Positions 33,882 through 40,631 of a DNA stretch of 40,631 nt are shown piece by piece. The notes below the pieces were generated by a model. It made no database searches and was not told the origin of the DNA. It saw nothing but the letters and a program-made list of their open reading frames with translations. The position numbers and the translations under genes are program-made. Numbering within the stretch: position 1 is the stretch's first letter; every line of letters starts with the position of its first letter. The stretch is from Gammaproteobacteria bacterium (lineage in GTDB: Bacteria > Pseudomonadota > Gammaproteobacteria > UBA6429 > Thiohalophilaceae): the NCBI GenBank assembly GCA_026196045.1, contig JAPHRJ010000029.1, positions 1 to 40,631 on the forward strand, read 5' to 3'.

Positions 33882-34907
33882 TTAGTTTTCTGATTCCATC
33901 GCATCCATATACTTTCCATAACGTGCAGCACCATTGAGTTTGGCACGTTTATATAATGCGGACTGGGTTTGTTGGGCATTATTTATTGAATCACCTTTCC
34001 ATGCCTGCAAAGCCGGTTCCTGTAGCGCACGCCCATAGGAGAAAGTTAATTCCCAGGGTTGCGGGTTCATCTGGTTCATCGCATTAAGATAGGCCGTCGA
34101 TTGTTCGGGTGTCAGGCCACCGGAGAGGAAATTGATACTGGGAACAGCAGCCGGTACCGTACGACGTAATACTCTGACAGTTTGTGCCGCAACTTCGTCT
34201 GGACTTGCCTTTTGTGAATGCTGTTTACCTGGCACCATCATGTTCGGTTTTAACAGCATATGTTCCAGAACTACGTGATGTCGGTGCAGGGCATGAAATA
34301 CTTCATGAAAAACTGCTTCGCTGACTTCGGCGCATCGGCTCAGGCTGTGGTCACCATCAATGAGTACCTCAGGTTCGACAATGGGCACGATACCCTGTGA
34401 CTGACATATGGCGGCATAACGGGCAAGGACTTCAGCATTAGCCTCAATGGCAAGCCGGCCTGGCGTGGTCTCAGAAATGTTATATACATCGCGCCATTTG
34501 GCAAACCGGGCACCTTGTTCTTTATATCCCTTTAAGCGTAGCTCCAGTCCATCCAGACCTTGAGTGATTTCATCCCCTGGAGAATTCGCCAGAGGAAGTT
34601 TACCCGCATCAACCTTAATACCCGGAACAATACCTTGCTTTGTACATAGTTCAGGTATTGTGATGTCGTCATCAGTACGCTGGCCGAGGGTCTCCTCAAA
34701 CAAAATAACCCCGCTGATAAACTCACCCAAACCGGGGGTTGATAAGATCAGACTTCGGTAAGCTCGCCGATTTTCCTCAGTCGATTCAACATCAATTGCC
34801 TTGAAACGTTTGGCAATGGTCGGACTACTTTCATCGGCAGCAAGAATTCCCTTGCCCTTTTGTACCAGTACATCGATTGTGGCCTGAAGTTCGTCTTGTA
34901 TGTTCAT
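33882..34907 (-). CDS. fbaB: Fructose-bisphosphate aldolase, class I
   Basis: The 341-residue enzyme splits fructose-1,6-bisphosphate to dihydroxyacetone phosphate and glyceraldehyde-3-phosphate through a Schiff base. The start GKGILAADESSPTIAKRF, the middle PIVEPEVLIDGDHS and the Schiff-base region VLEHMLLKPNMMVPG (Lys at about residue 220) are characteristic of the animal/plant-type class I aldolase, as is INFLSGGLTPEQSTAYLNAMN. The ATG at 34907 (MNIQDELQAT) has GAGGG just upstream; a start at 34928 has no support. The gene symbol is tentative, since symbols differ between class I lineages. It is 235 bases from psiE, with the inverted-repeat element between, so it probably has its own transcript. 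Confidence 0.92.
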   Translation of the reverse strand: MNIQDELQATIDVLVQKGKGILAADESSPTIAKRFKAIDVESTEENRRAYRSLILSTPGLGEFISGVILFEETLGQRTDDDITIPELCTKQGIVPGIKVDAGKLPLANSPGDEITQGLDGLELRLKGYKEQGARFAKWRDVYNISETTPGRLAIEANAEVLARYAAICQSQGIVPIVEPEVLIDGDHSLSRCAEVSEAVFHEVFHALHRHHVVLEHMLLKPNMMVPGKQHSQKASPDEVAAQTVRVLRRTVPAAVPSINFLSGGLTPEQSTAYLNAMNQMNPQPWELTFSYGRALQEPALQAWKGDSINNAQQTQSALYKRAKLNGAARYGKYMDAMESEN

Positions 34908-34979
34908 GATGCCCTCTGTGTAGATCAATCCCAGATGAATTTGAATTCGCCTTAATTACCGTGTAGGTATCTTGTTTAA

Positions 34980-35013
34980 GTGTAGATTATTACACAATAT
35001 GTCCTTGATTATA
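34980..35013 (-). promoter_or_regulatory. Possible promoter/operator upstream of class I aldolase
   Basis: On the minus strand TATAAT (35013-35008) matches the -10 consensus exactly, but no good -35 lies at the right distance. Just downstream, GTGTA-N6-TACAC (34980-34995) is a short perfect palindrome placed where a repressor could act. The region is AT-rich, so both could be chance. Confidence 0.25.
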
Positions 35014-35094
35014 TTTAATACAGAATACGATAAATGTCTTGTTTGGCAGTAACAGGAGTTATTAGTGTGTTATTTGTCCTGTTTTTTGTGATGA

Positions 35095-35405
35095 TTAATC
35101 AGCAGAGGGGGTTTCAGCCGTCTGATTTTCGTCATCCATAACATTCAGTTTTTCGATGAGCAGTTTACCTACTTGATGGCTTTCTACACTCTATATTGTA
35201 AAACGGTAGCCATGTTCAATAACTTCATTGCCAACCTGGGCTACTTCACCTGAAGAGGCCTTCGACTTCCCAACGATCTTTGTCAAGTTGGGTAATAGCA
35301 TGAGAAGTTGCGAATGAATCTGTTTCATCTTCAATATCACCCACAATTTCTTCCAGCAGGTCTTCGAGTGTGATGATGCCGACTAGCGCGCCAGGACAAT
35401 GCGAC
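35095..35405 (-). pseudogene. Decayed C-terminal remnant of a CorC/HlyC (CNNM-family) protein
   Basis: Read on the minus strand, this stretch gives LVGIITLEDLLEEIVGDIED followed by ETDSF..LDKDRWEVEGL, the CBS2 end of the CorC/HlyC family. Then a frame change gives GEVAQVGNEVIEHGYRFTI, a stop codon, and SVESHQVGKLLIEKLNVMDD up to a final stop at 35095. The GYRF part is typical of the C-terminal CorC_HlyC domain. At least two frame changes, an in-frame stop and loss of most of the transporter-domain residues show it is dead. The N-terminal CNNM and CBS1 parts are absent. An intact CNNM-family gene begins at 40346 on the other strand. Confidence 0.82.
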
Positions 35406-35411
35406 GTATGG

Positions 35412-35431
35412 AAAAGTTACATGTAACTTTT
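35412..35431. repeat. 20-bp perfect palindrome
   Basis: AAAAGTTACATGTAACTTTT is a perfect 20-base palindrome (10-base arms, no loop) next to the broken end of the CorC-family remnant and about 230 bases before the MscS-like gene. A T-rich stretch follows on the plus strand. It could be a regulator-binding site for the MscS/MgtE operon, or a scar of the event that removed the rest of the old gene. No known operator matches with confidence. Confidence 0.45.
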
Positions 35432-35662
35432 TTCTTTCTTTATTAGTCTAAATAGGAAATATTATGTTACTGAACCCTTAATTATGGTCTTATTTCGTTG
35501 CAGACAGAGATATATACTATATTGATAAGGTAGTCTGTAGTCAGGGATAGTTCGTTTTCCAGAAGGAAAGATTAATAAGTCATTCTGTGTGTTTAAGTAG
35601 GATAATATAGCTAATAAGTCACATCACGAATGCAGTTTTATTATTAAGGTGCGGAGAAAATC

Positions 35663-36493
35663 ATGAAAGAGTCGTATCATGTTCTGGATGGGCTAGTTGT
35701 GGGCTTCCAAAATATGACCGCACAGGTACTGGCGTACCTGCCCAAAGCTGCGCTTGCCGTACTGGTACTGGTGTTCGGCTGGCTCCTTGCTCGCCTGCTA
35801 CGACTGTTAGTTGTGCGCGCTGTCGGTCGCCTTGATCTGTTATGGCAACGGCTCATCACAAAACAAAGTCTGCTGCATCTGCAACCACGTCACCCACCTG
35901 CTCGTATTGTGGGTGAGCTGGTATTCTGGCTATTGATGCTCCTTTTTGTAACTTTGGCCACCGAGATTCTGGGGTTAAGCATCTTTGGTCTCTGGCTAAA
36001 CAAAATAGTTACTTTTTTGCCCTTAGTTGTTGCTGGTTTGCTTATTGTGCTTATTGGTTTCGTTATCAGTTCACTGGCTCGTGACCTGGTAGTATCTGCA
36101 GCAAGTTCTTCAGGATTGACCCAGGCTGACCTGCTTGGACGTTCGGTTCAAATTATTATCCTGTTTATTGCAATTATCATTGGTGTTGATCAAATCGGCA
36201 TTGATATTGCGTTTCTTTCCGTTGTGGCCGGGATCATTCTAGCGGCGTTACTCGGTGGTATCGCGCTAGCATTTGGTCTCGGAGCACGAACACATGTTAG
36301 TAATATTATTGCTGCCAATCAGCTACGGCAGATCTATCAGGTAGGTGACAAAGTACGAGTTGATAATATCGAGGGGCGAGTTATGGATATCACTGTATCA
36401 CGAATGTTAATTGAAACAGAGACAGGTATTGTTGCTATACCGGCAAAGATATTTGATGAGCAAGTGATAACAATTATTGAGAAAGGTGCCTGA
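35663..36493 (+). CDS. MscS-like mechanosensitive channel / conserved TM-helix protein
   Basis: A 276-residue membrane protein with about four or five helices, including QVLAYLPKAALAVLVLVFGWLLARLLRLL and SVVAGIILAALLGGIALAFGLGART, the latter resembling the Gly/Ala-rich MscS pore helix. The short beta domain IYQVGDKVRVDNIEGRVMDITVSRMLIETETGIVAIPAKIF matches the MscS middle domain, and there is no large C-terminal cage. It resembles CmpX-type conserved TM-helix proteins, which have MscS-like ends. GGAG lies seven bases before the ATG. Its stop is one base before the likely GTG start of the MgtE-N protein, so the channel belongs to a Mg2+/phosphate transport operon. Confidence 0.83.
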   Translation: MKESYHVLDGLVVGFQNMTAQVLAYLPKAALAVLVLVFGWLLARLLRLLVVRAVGRLDLLWQRLITKQSLLHLQPRHPPARIVGELVFWLLMLLFVTLATEILGLSIFGLWLNKIVTFLPLVVAGLLIVLIGFVISSLARDLVVSAASSSGLTQADLLGRSVQIIILFIAIIIGVDQIGIDIAFLSVVAGIILAALLGGIALAFGLGARTHVSNIIAANQLRQIYQVGDKVRVDNIEGRVMDITVSRMLIETETGIVAIPAKIFDEQVITIIEKGA

Positions 36494-36494
36494 G

Positions 36495-37331
36495 GTGAAA
36501 GTCGATAATCCACTGTCGCAGAAATTTCTAGTGCAATATCCAGTAGAAGCGGCACGAGTACTGGAAGAAGTATCGGCTCAACATGTCGCGGCACTGTTTA
36601 ATGAATTGTCGCCACAAACAGGTATACCGGTGTTGGCTGCTATGTTGCCGGAGAAGGCAGCAGCCTGCCTGGGATTAATGGGAGCCGTATCGGCAGCACG
36701 AGTACTAACAGATCTGCCTTTATCTACTGCCGCACGTATCTACCGACTGTTGGCTAGCACCAAACAAGATGAGCTATTGGCTCTTTTATCAGGAAAAATT
36801 CGTAGTCATCTTCACCAGTTTATGCTGTATCCAGCAGAATCTGCAGGTGCCTTACTCGATCCAAAGGTTGATATATTGCCTGATAATATAACGGTAGCTG
36901 AAGCTCTCCGTCGTATTGAACGTCTCAGTCATCCAGTTAGTTGTGAGATCTATATCGTCGATGACTCTCATCATCTGGTTGGCACGATTGACCTTGGTAA
37001 GTTACTGGTATCGAATCACCATGCAAAATTAAAAGACACCATGATTCGTAAGATACAAACCGTATCGGTGCATGCCACTGTAGAGTCATTATTATCTCAC
37101 CCGGGCTGGGCAAAACGGCGCAAATTACCTGTAGTGGCTCGAGATAATACGTTACTGGGTGTGCTGGATTACAGCTGCATGCAAGAGGCAATTAACGAAG
37201 CAGGTATGGTCGTGGCGCGTGATCCGTTGGATAACCTTTTATCTGTAGCGAGTCTTTACTGGCTCAGTATGGCACAACTGCTGGATAGTCTATTGAGCAT
37301 TTCCCACCCAGTTAAAGGAGAGCACAAATGA
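36495..37331 (+). CDS. Soluble MgtE N-domain plus CBS-domain protein
   Basis: A 278-residue protein with an MgtE N-terminal helical domain (about residues 10-115, with YPAESAGALLDPKVDILPDN marking the boundary) and a pair of CBS domains (about 120-235), but no TM domain. In MgtE these cytosolic parts sense Mg2+ and gate the pore. The preferred start is GTG at 36495, with AAAGG upstream; TTG at 36477 would overlap the channel gene. It shares an ATGA overlap with the full-length MgtE gene that follows, so the two are made together. It may be a regulatory partner that forms mixed complexes with MgtE, which is inference. Confidence 0.82.
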   Translation: MKVDNPLSQKFLVQYPVEAARVLEEVSAQHVAALFNELSPQTGIPVLAAMLPEKAAACLGLMGAVSAARVLTDLPLSTAARIYRLLASTKQDELLALLSGKIRSHLHQFMLYPAESAGALLDPKVDILPDNITVAEALRRIERLSHPVSCEIYIVDDSHHLVGTIDLGKLLVSNHHAKLKDTMIRKIQTVSVHATVESLLSHPGWAKRRKLPVVARDNTLLGVLDYSCMQEAINEAGMVVARDPLDNLLSVASLYWLSMAQLLDSLLSISHPVKGEHK

Positions 37332-38635
37332 GTAGTGATGCTATGCCTGCGGTGTACGCCCTGAACCAGACCTTTGTGCGTCGTCATCCATTACCTGCTC
37401 AGCACGCGATCAACCAGTTATCTGTCGACGATCTTATCGAGTTACTGCAACGGCAAGCGGTAACGGATATGGTCATGATCTGGGATGGATTAATGCCTGA
37501 TATGGCCAGTTTGGTACTGCAAAAACTGCCGGAAACAAATGTTAGGCAGATCTTGCAACGCAGTAATCCAGTACATGTTGCTCGAGCGCTGGTAAGAATG
37601 GCGACGGAAGAACGCCTGCGTATGATGTCACTTGTAGATAGCACCCGACAGCTCGAGTTGAACTCATTGGTGCAATATCCTGAAGAGAGTGCTGGTTCGC
37701 TTATGGATCCACGTTTTCTCTCACTGAATGAAACGCTATCGGTCAGGGAAGTGTTACATAAGATTCGAAAATTCAAACCAAATTTTTCCCGACAGCTGTA
37801 TATCACCGATAGTAAAGGACAGCTGCAGAGCATGGTCGAAATGCATCGTCTTGCGCTTGCTGAAGCTGGGGATATGCTAATTGCATTGGCACAGCCTGTA
37901 CCAGGTCTGGTGGAAGCAACAGCGACTCGAGAGGAAGTAGTGGAACAACTGGAAACGCATCGTGTTACCGACCTGCCCGTAGTGGATACCGACGGCCGAC
38001 TTATCGGTATTATCCGTTACGATGCTTTAATAGATGCGGTGCGCGAAGAAAGTAGTGTGGATATTCTTACTATGGTTGGCGCTAACCGAGATGAACGTGC
38101 CCAGTCACCCGTTAGTTTCGTGGTACGTAAACGTCTACCCTGGCTATCGATTAATTTATTGACGGCATTTCTGGCGGCATCTGTAGTCGGCCTGTTTGAA
38201 TCAACCATCGCCACCTATACGGCCTTAGCTGTTTTATTACCCGTCGTAGCCGGACAATCTGGTAATACGGGTGCTCAGGCACTGGCCGTTACCATGCGTG
38301 GTCTGGCGTTACGAGAGATTGGCACCAGCCAGTGGCTGCGGGTTGCACGGAAGGAAGTGGGTGCATCATTTATCAATGGTATCGCTATTGCCCTTGTTAC
38401 TGCACTGGGTGTGCTGGTATGGAGTTCTTCCACAGGGCTGGCTCTGGTGATTGGCTCGTCTATGGTGATTGCTATGGTAGCAGCAGCCTTTTCTGGAGCA
38501 ATTATTCCAGTAATTTTAGCATCGATGGGACAGGATCCAGCTCAGTCTTCTTCCATTATTCTGACGACCGTGACAGATGTGGTGGGCTTTTTTGCATTTC
38601 TGGGAATAGCAACTCTACTGTCTGGAATGTTGTAG
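37328..38635 (+). CDS. mgtE: MgtE-family magnesium transporter
   Basis: A 435-residue protein with the complete MgtE design: N-terminal helical domain (about residues 25-130), two CBS domains (about 135-245, including VTDLPVVDTDGRLIGIIRYD), and five membrane helices (about 280-435). The pore signatures LPVVAGQSGNTGAQALAVTMRGLAL and TTVTDVVGFFAFLG are present; the Asp in the last corresponds to the key metal-site Asp. It imports Mg2+ as a dimer and closes when internal Mg2+ is high. The stop is two bases before the Na/Pi gene. The neighbouring MgtE-N protein is shorter and lacks the pore. Confidence 0.93.
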   Translation: MSSDAMPAVYALNQTFVRRHPLPAQHAINQLSVDDLIELLQRQAVTDMVMIWDGLMPDMASLVLQKLPETNVRQILQRSNPVHVARALVRMATEERLRMMSLVDSTRQLELNSLVQYPEESAGSLMDPRFLSLNETLSVREVLHKIRKFKPNFSRQLYITDSKGQLQSMVEMHRLALAEAGDMLIALAQPVPGLVEATATREEVVEQLETHRVTDLPVVDTDGRLIGIIRYDALIDAVREESSVDILTMVGANRDERAQSPVSFVVRKRLPWLSINLLTAFLAASVVGLFESTIATYTALAVLLPVVAGQSGNTGAQALAVTMRGLALREIGTSQWLRVARKEVGASFINGIAIALVTALGVLVWSSSTGLALVIGSSMVIAMVAAAFSGAIIPVILASMGQDPAQSSSIILTTVTDVVGFFAFLGIATLLSGML

Positions 38636-38637
38636 TT

Positions 38638-40296
38638 ATGCAAAATAGTTTTATTCTTATTGGTATGCTGGTTGGTGGACTCGGTCTATTCCTGCTGGCG
38701 GTGAACATGATCACCGATGGCCTCAGACTGGCTGCCGGTCATACCTTACGTGACATACTGGCTAAGTGGACCCGTACACCTGCCCACGGCATTATTACTG
38801 GTCTATCCATTACTGCCATCGTGCAGTCATCCAGTGCGGTCACGGTCGCTATCATTGGCTTTGTCAATGCGGGTCTGATTACCATGCGTCAGGCCCTGGG
38901 TGTGGTCTATGGTGCCAATATGGGCAGTACCATGACAGGCTGGCTTGTGGCTATGGTCGGCTTCAATATCAAGCTTGAAATCTTTGCCCTGCCAATATTG
39001 GGCATTGGCATGTTATTACGTCTCACTGGTGGCGACAGCCGGCGCGCGTCGTTTGGTACTGCCCTGGTTGGTTTCGGCCTGTTTTTTATTGGTATCGACG
39101 TACTCAAGGAAACTTTTGAAGGCCTGGCGACTGCTGTTGATTTAGAAACATTAACTGTGGACGGTATTGCTGGTGTTTTTTTATATGTAGCTATCGGTTT
39201 TCTCATGACTGTGCTTACCCAGTCATCTGCTGCATCCATCGCAATTATTCTGACTGCGGCGACAGGTGGCATCCTTAGCTTAAATGCTGCAGCGGCCATG
39301 GTGATCGGTGCTAATGTCGGCACCACATCGACAGCGTTGATTGCGGCTATTGGTGCAACATCAAACGCGCAAAGAGTCGCGGCTGCGCATATTATGTTTA
39401 ATGTATCCACGGGAATGGTGGCTCTAATAATCCTGCCATTGCTGTTCTGGATAGTGAAAATCACGGGTGAACTGCTGGGTCTGGAGGATATACCCGCAGT
39501 TACCCTGGCGTTGTTTCATACGACCTTTAATATTTTAGGCGTGCTGCTGATGTGGCCGGTGACTGACCGGTTGACACAATTCCTGGGCAAACGTTTTGTT
39601 ACATTGGAAGAAATTGAAGGGCGACCTAAATATCTGGATAAAACAGTAGCCATTTCACCACCCCTGGCTTTAGATGCATTAGCACTGGAATTGTCACGTA
39701 TTTCAAATATAGCTCGACGCATGGCTTTTTCTGCATTAAGTACTGAATCAGCAACAGGGCAACGTATGTCCAGTGATCATGTGATAGCAGAGAAATTGGC
39801 AAATGCTGTAGCCGAGTTTATTACTCGTCTGGGAAGGGCATCACTGTCTCATGATGATGCTGAACAATTGGCGATGATGCTAAGAGCAGAACAACATCTG
39901 TTAGCATGTTGTGATCTTGCTCTAGAAATTGCCAGGGAACAAGGAAAGTTAGAGATTGTGACCGATGCAGAATTGGCAAATCACCTTGCTCAATATCGAG
40001 TTGAAGTTGTTAATCTATTTCACCTTGCCGACCCATTAATGGAAGGGTTTTCTATAGAAGACTGTGAAACACAGCTACAACAGGTTCAAGTGGCATATGA
40101 AGAAGTAAAAGAATTACTACTATATGCTGGTGCAGAGTTACGCACTCCTATACCGGGTGTGATTGATATTATAGAGCAGAACAGCCGTATACGGCGAATG
40201 GCACGTCAAATGATAAAAGCTATGCGCTATCTTAGCGGTTTGTACAGAGTGGATGAAGTAACCGCACCAGAGATAGATGAGACTGTGATAGAGTAA
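38638..40296 (+). CDS. Na/Pi-cotransporter family protein with PhoU-like tail
   Basis: A 552-residue protein with two copies of the Na/Pi-cotransporter motif: QSSSAVTVAI at residues 63-72 and QSSAASIAII at 195-204. Each is the inverted-repeat signature of the NptA/YjbB type that moves phosphate with Na+. Eight or so membrane helices lie in residues 1-340. The C-terminal part (about 370-545) is helical and PhoU-like, with many Glu/Arg/Leu. The ATG at 38638 gives MQNSFILIGMLVGGLGLFLL and lies two bases after mgtE; an open frame extends back to 38332 inside mgtE but is a shadow. It is probably a phosphate transporter or exporter; direction is not clear. Confidence 0.88.
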   Translation: MQNSFILIGMLVGGLGLFLLAVNMITDGLRLAAGHTLRDILAKWTRTPAHGIITGLSITAIVQSSSAVTVAIIGFVNAGLITMRQALGVVYGANMGSTMTGWLVAMVGFNIKLEIFALPILGIGMLLRLTGGDSRRASFGTALVGFGLFFIGIDVLKETFEGLATAVDLETLTVDGIAGVFLYVAIGFLMTVLTQSSAASIAIILTAATGGILSLNAAAAMVIGANVGTTSTALIAAIGATSNAQRVAAAHIMFNVSTGMVALIILPLLFWIVKITGELLGLEDIPAVTLALFHTTFNILGVLLMWPVTDRLTQFLGKRFVTLEEIEGRPKYLDKTVAISPPLALDALALELSRISNIARRMAFSALSTESATGQRMSSDHVIAEKLANAVAEFITRLGRASLSHDDAEQLAMMLRAEQHLLACCDLALEIAREQGKLEIVTDAELANHLAQYRVEVVNLFHLADPLMEGFSIEDCETQLQQVQVAYEEVKELLLYAGAELRTPIPGVIDIIEQNSRIRRMARQMIKAMRYLSGLYRVDEVTAPEIDETVIE

Positions 40297-40345
40297 TAGT
40301 TAATTATTAATCATCTATTGTAGATAATATACCAGGCATCAACCA

Positions 40346-40631
40346 ATGGACGCAGTGTCAGAAAATATTCTGGTATGGACAGGCATCCTGTTTTGTATCA
40401 GCCAGTCGGCCATGTTCTCAGGTTTGAACCTGGCACTACTTGGGATCAGCCGCCTGCGCCTGGAAGTGGAAGCTTCAACCGGTGATCCTTCCGCCATAAA
40501 GATCCTGGCTTTACGTAAGGATTTTAATTTTCTGCTTACCACTATTCTCTGGGGGAACGTATCTATTAATGTTCTGCTTACCCTGTTGTCAAATTCTGTC
40601 ATGGCTGGTCTAACGGCCTTTTTGTTTTCAA
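40346..40631 (+). CDS. CNNM/DUF21-family transmembrane protein, N-terminal part (cut by window edge)
   Basis: The visible 95 residues read MDAVSENILVWTGILFCISQ, then SAMFSGLNLALLGISRLRLE, which is the DUF21/CNNM transmembrane domain (S-A-x-x-S-G-x-x-x-A), followed by VEASTGDPSAIKILALRKDF and a second helix. This family includes CorC/HlyC and CNNM Mg2+/Na+ exchangers. The CBS domains would follow outside the window. No clear ribosome-binding site is seen. It comes 49 bases after the Na/Pi gene in the same direction, completing a Mg2+ and phosphate set. It is the intact relative of the pseudogene at 35095-35405. Confidence 0.82.
   Translation, partial: MDAVSENILVWTGILFCISQSAMFSGLNLALLGISRLRLEVEASTGDPSAIKILALRKDFNFLLTTILWGNVSINVLLTLLSNSVMAGLTAFLFS

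Noticed and set aside
35034-35141. 35-codon plus-strand frame with one hydrophobic stretch
   Set aside because: It has no ribosome-binding site and overlaps the antisense CorC remnant; too short to separate from chance.
38332-38637. Upstream extension of the Na/Pi reading frame
   Set aside because: It lies inside the coding part of mgtE in another frame, and its Cys/Tyr/Ser-rich translation is not protein-like; the ATG at 38638 gives the normal family start.
38907-39464. 185-codon minus-strand frame inside the Na/Pi gene
   Set aside because: The translation is low-complexity (Ala, Ile, Pro, Val) from the opposite strand of a membrane gene, and has no ribosome-binding site or family match.
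1-40631. tRNA, rRNA, CRISPR arrays, prophage or intact transposase genes
   Set aside because: No regular spaced repeats, no cloverleaf or rRNA-like sequence, and no transposase, integrase or phage protein motif was recognised on either strand.

Overview
The window reads as a chromosomal segment of a Gram-negative proteobacterium, most likely a gammaproteobacterium. The evidence is an outer-membrane assembly pair (TamA/TamB), a RimK/retropepsin-like locus, PsiE, CorA, and long co-directional operons with ATGA start/stop overlaps. No rRNA, tRNA, CRISPR array or intact insertion sequence was seen. Base composition is uneven: the left 5 kb is AT-rich, while the phosphoketolase/acetate kinase block (about 26.6-32.9 kb) is clearly GC-richer. 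No species can be named from the sequence alone.

Layout. (1) 1-4882: corA, a cytosolic retropepsin-like protein and rimK (cut by the window edge) run leftward. A diguanylate cyclase follows on the plus strand, then a minus-strand pair of an inactive-transglutaminase 7-TM protein and a secreted retropepsin-like paralog. (2) 5114-12289: a minus-strand operon of DUF432 protein, MscS channel, tamA and tamB. (3) 12637-19455: a plus-strand Mrp-type cation/proton antiporter operon in the order E, (short Usp-like ORF), F, G, fused MbhD-MbhE-MnhB, C, and three NuoL/M/N-like subunits. (4) 19545-20746: a small secreted protein of unknown function and about 700 bp without a gene. (5) 20747-24817: DUF211 protein, VIT1/CCC1-family membrane protein, P2-type ATPase and a two-TM channel with an unusual filter. 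(6) 24863-34907: minus-strand glucan phosphorylase, phosphoketolase, acetate kinase, a second P2-type ATPase, PsiE and class I aldolase, with a REP/MITE-like inverted-repeat element before the aldolase. (7) 34908-40631: a decayed CorC/CNNM-family remnant, then a plus-strand operon of MscS-like channel, soluble MgtE-N/CBS protein, full MgtE, Na/Pi cotransporter-PhoU-like protein, and the start of a CNNM-family gene that leaves the window.

How the parts may work together. Most genes handle ions or turgor: Mg2+ (CorA, two MgtE-type proteins, CNNM), Na+/H+ (Mrp), divalent cations (VIT1-like, two P-type ATPases), a putative K+ channel, phosphate (Na/Pi, PsiE) and osmotic release (two MscS). The second theme is carbon storage use: glucan phosphorylase yields glucose-1-phosphate, aldolase acts in the hexose/triose pathway, phosphoketolase makes acetyl phosphate, and acetate kinase turns it into ATP plus acetate. 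This would let the cell draw ATP from glycogen when respiration is limited; that joint role is inference from gene order.

Most noteworthy items: a third antiporter-like subunit lacking two of the usual charged residues; a 74-residue universal-stress-protein relic inside the Mrp operon; the TAGIAD filter in the two-TM channel; the archaeal-style DUF211/VIT1 pair joined to a Ca2+-type ATPase; the CNNM/CorC pseudogene; and the non-coding inverted repeats.
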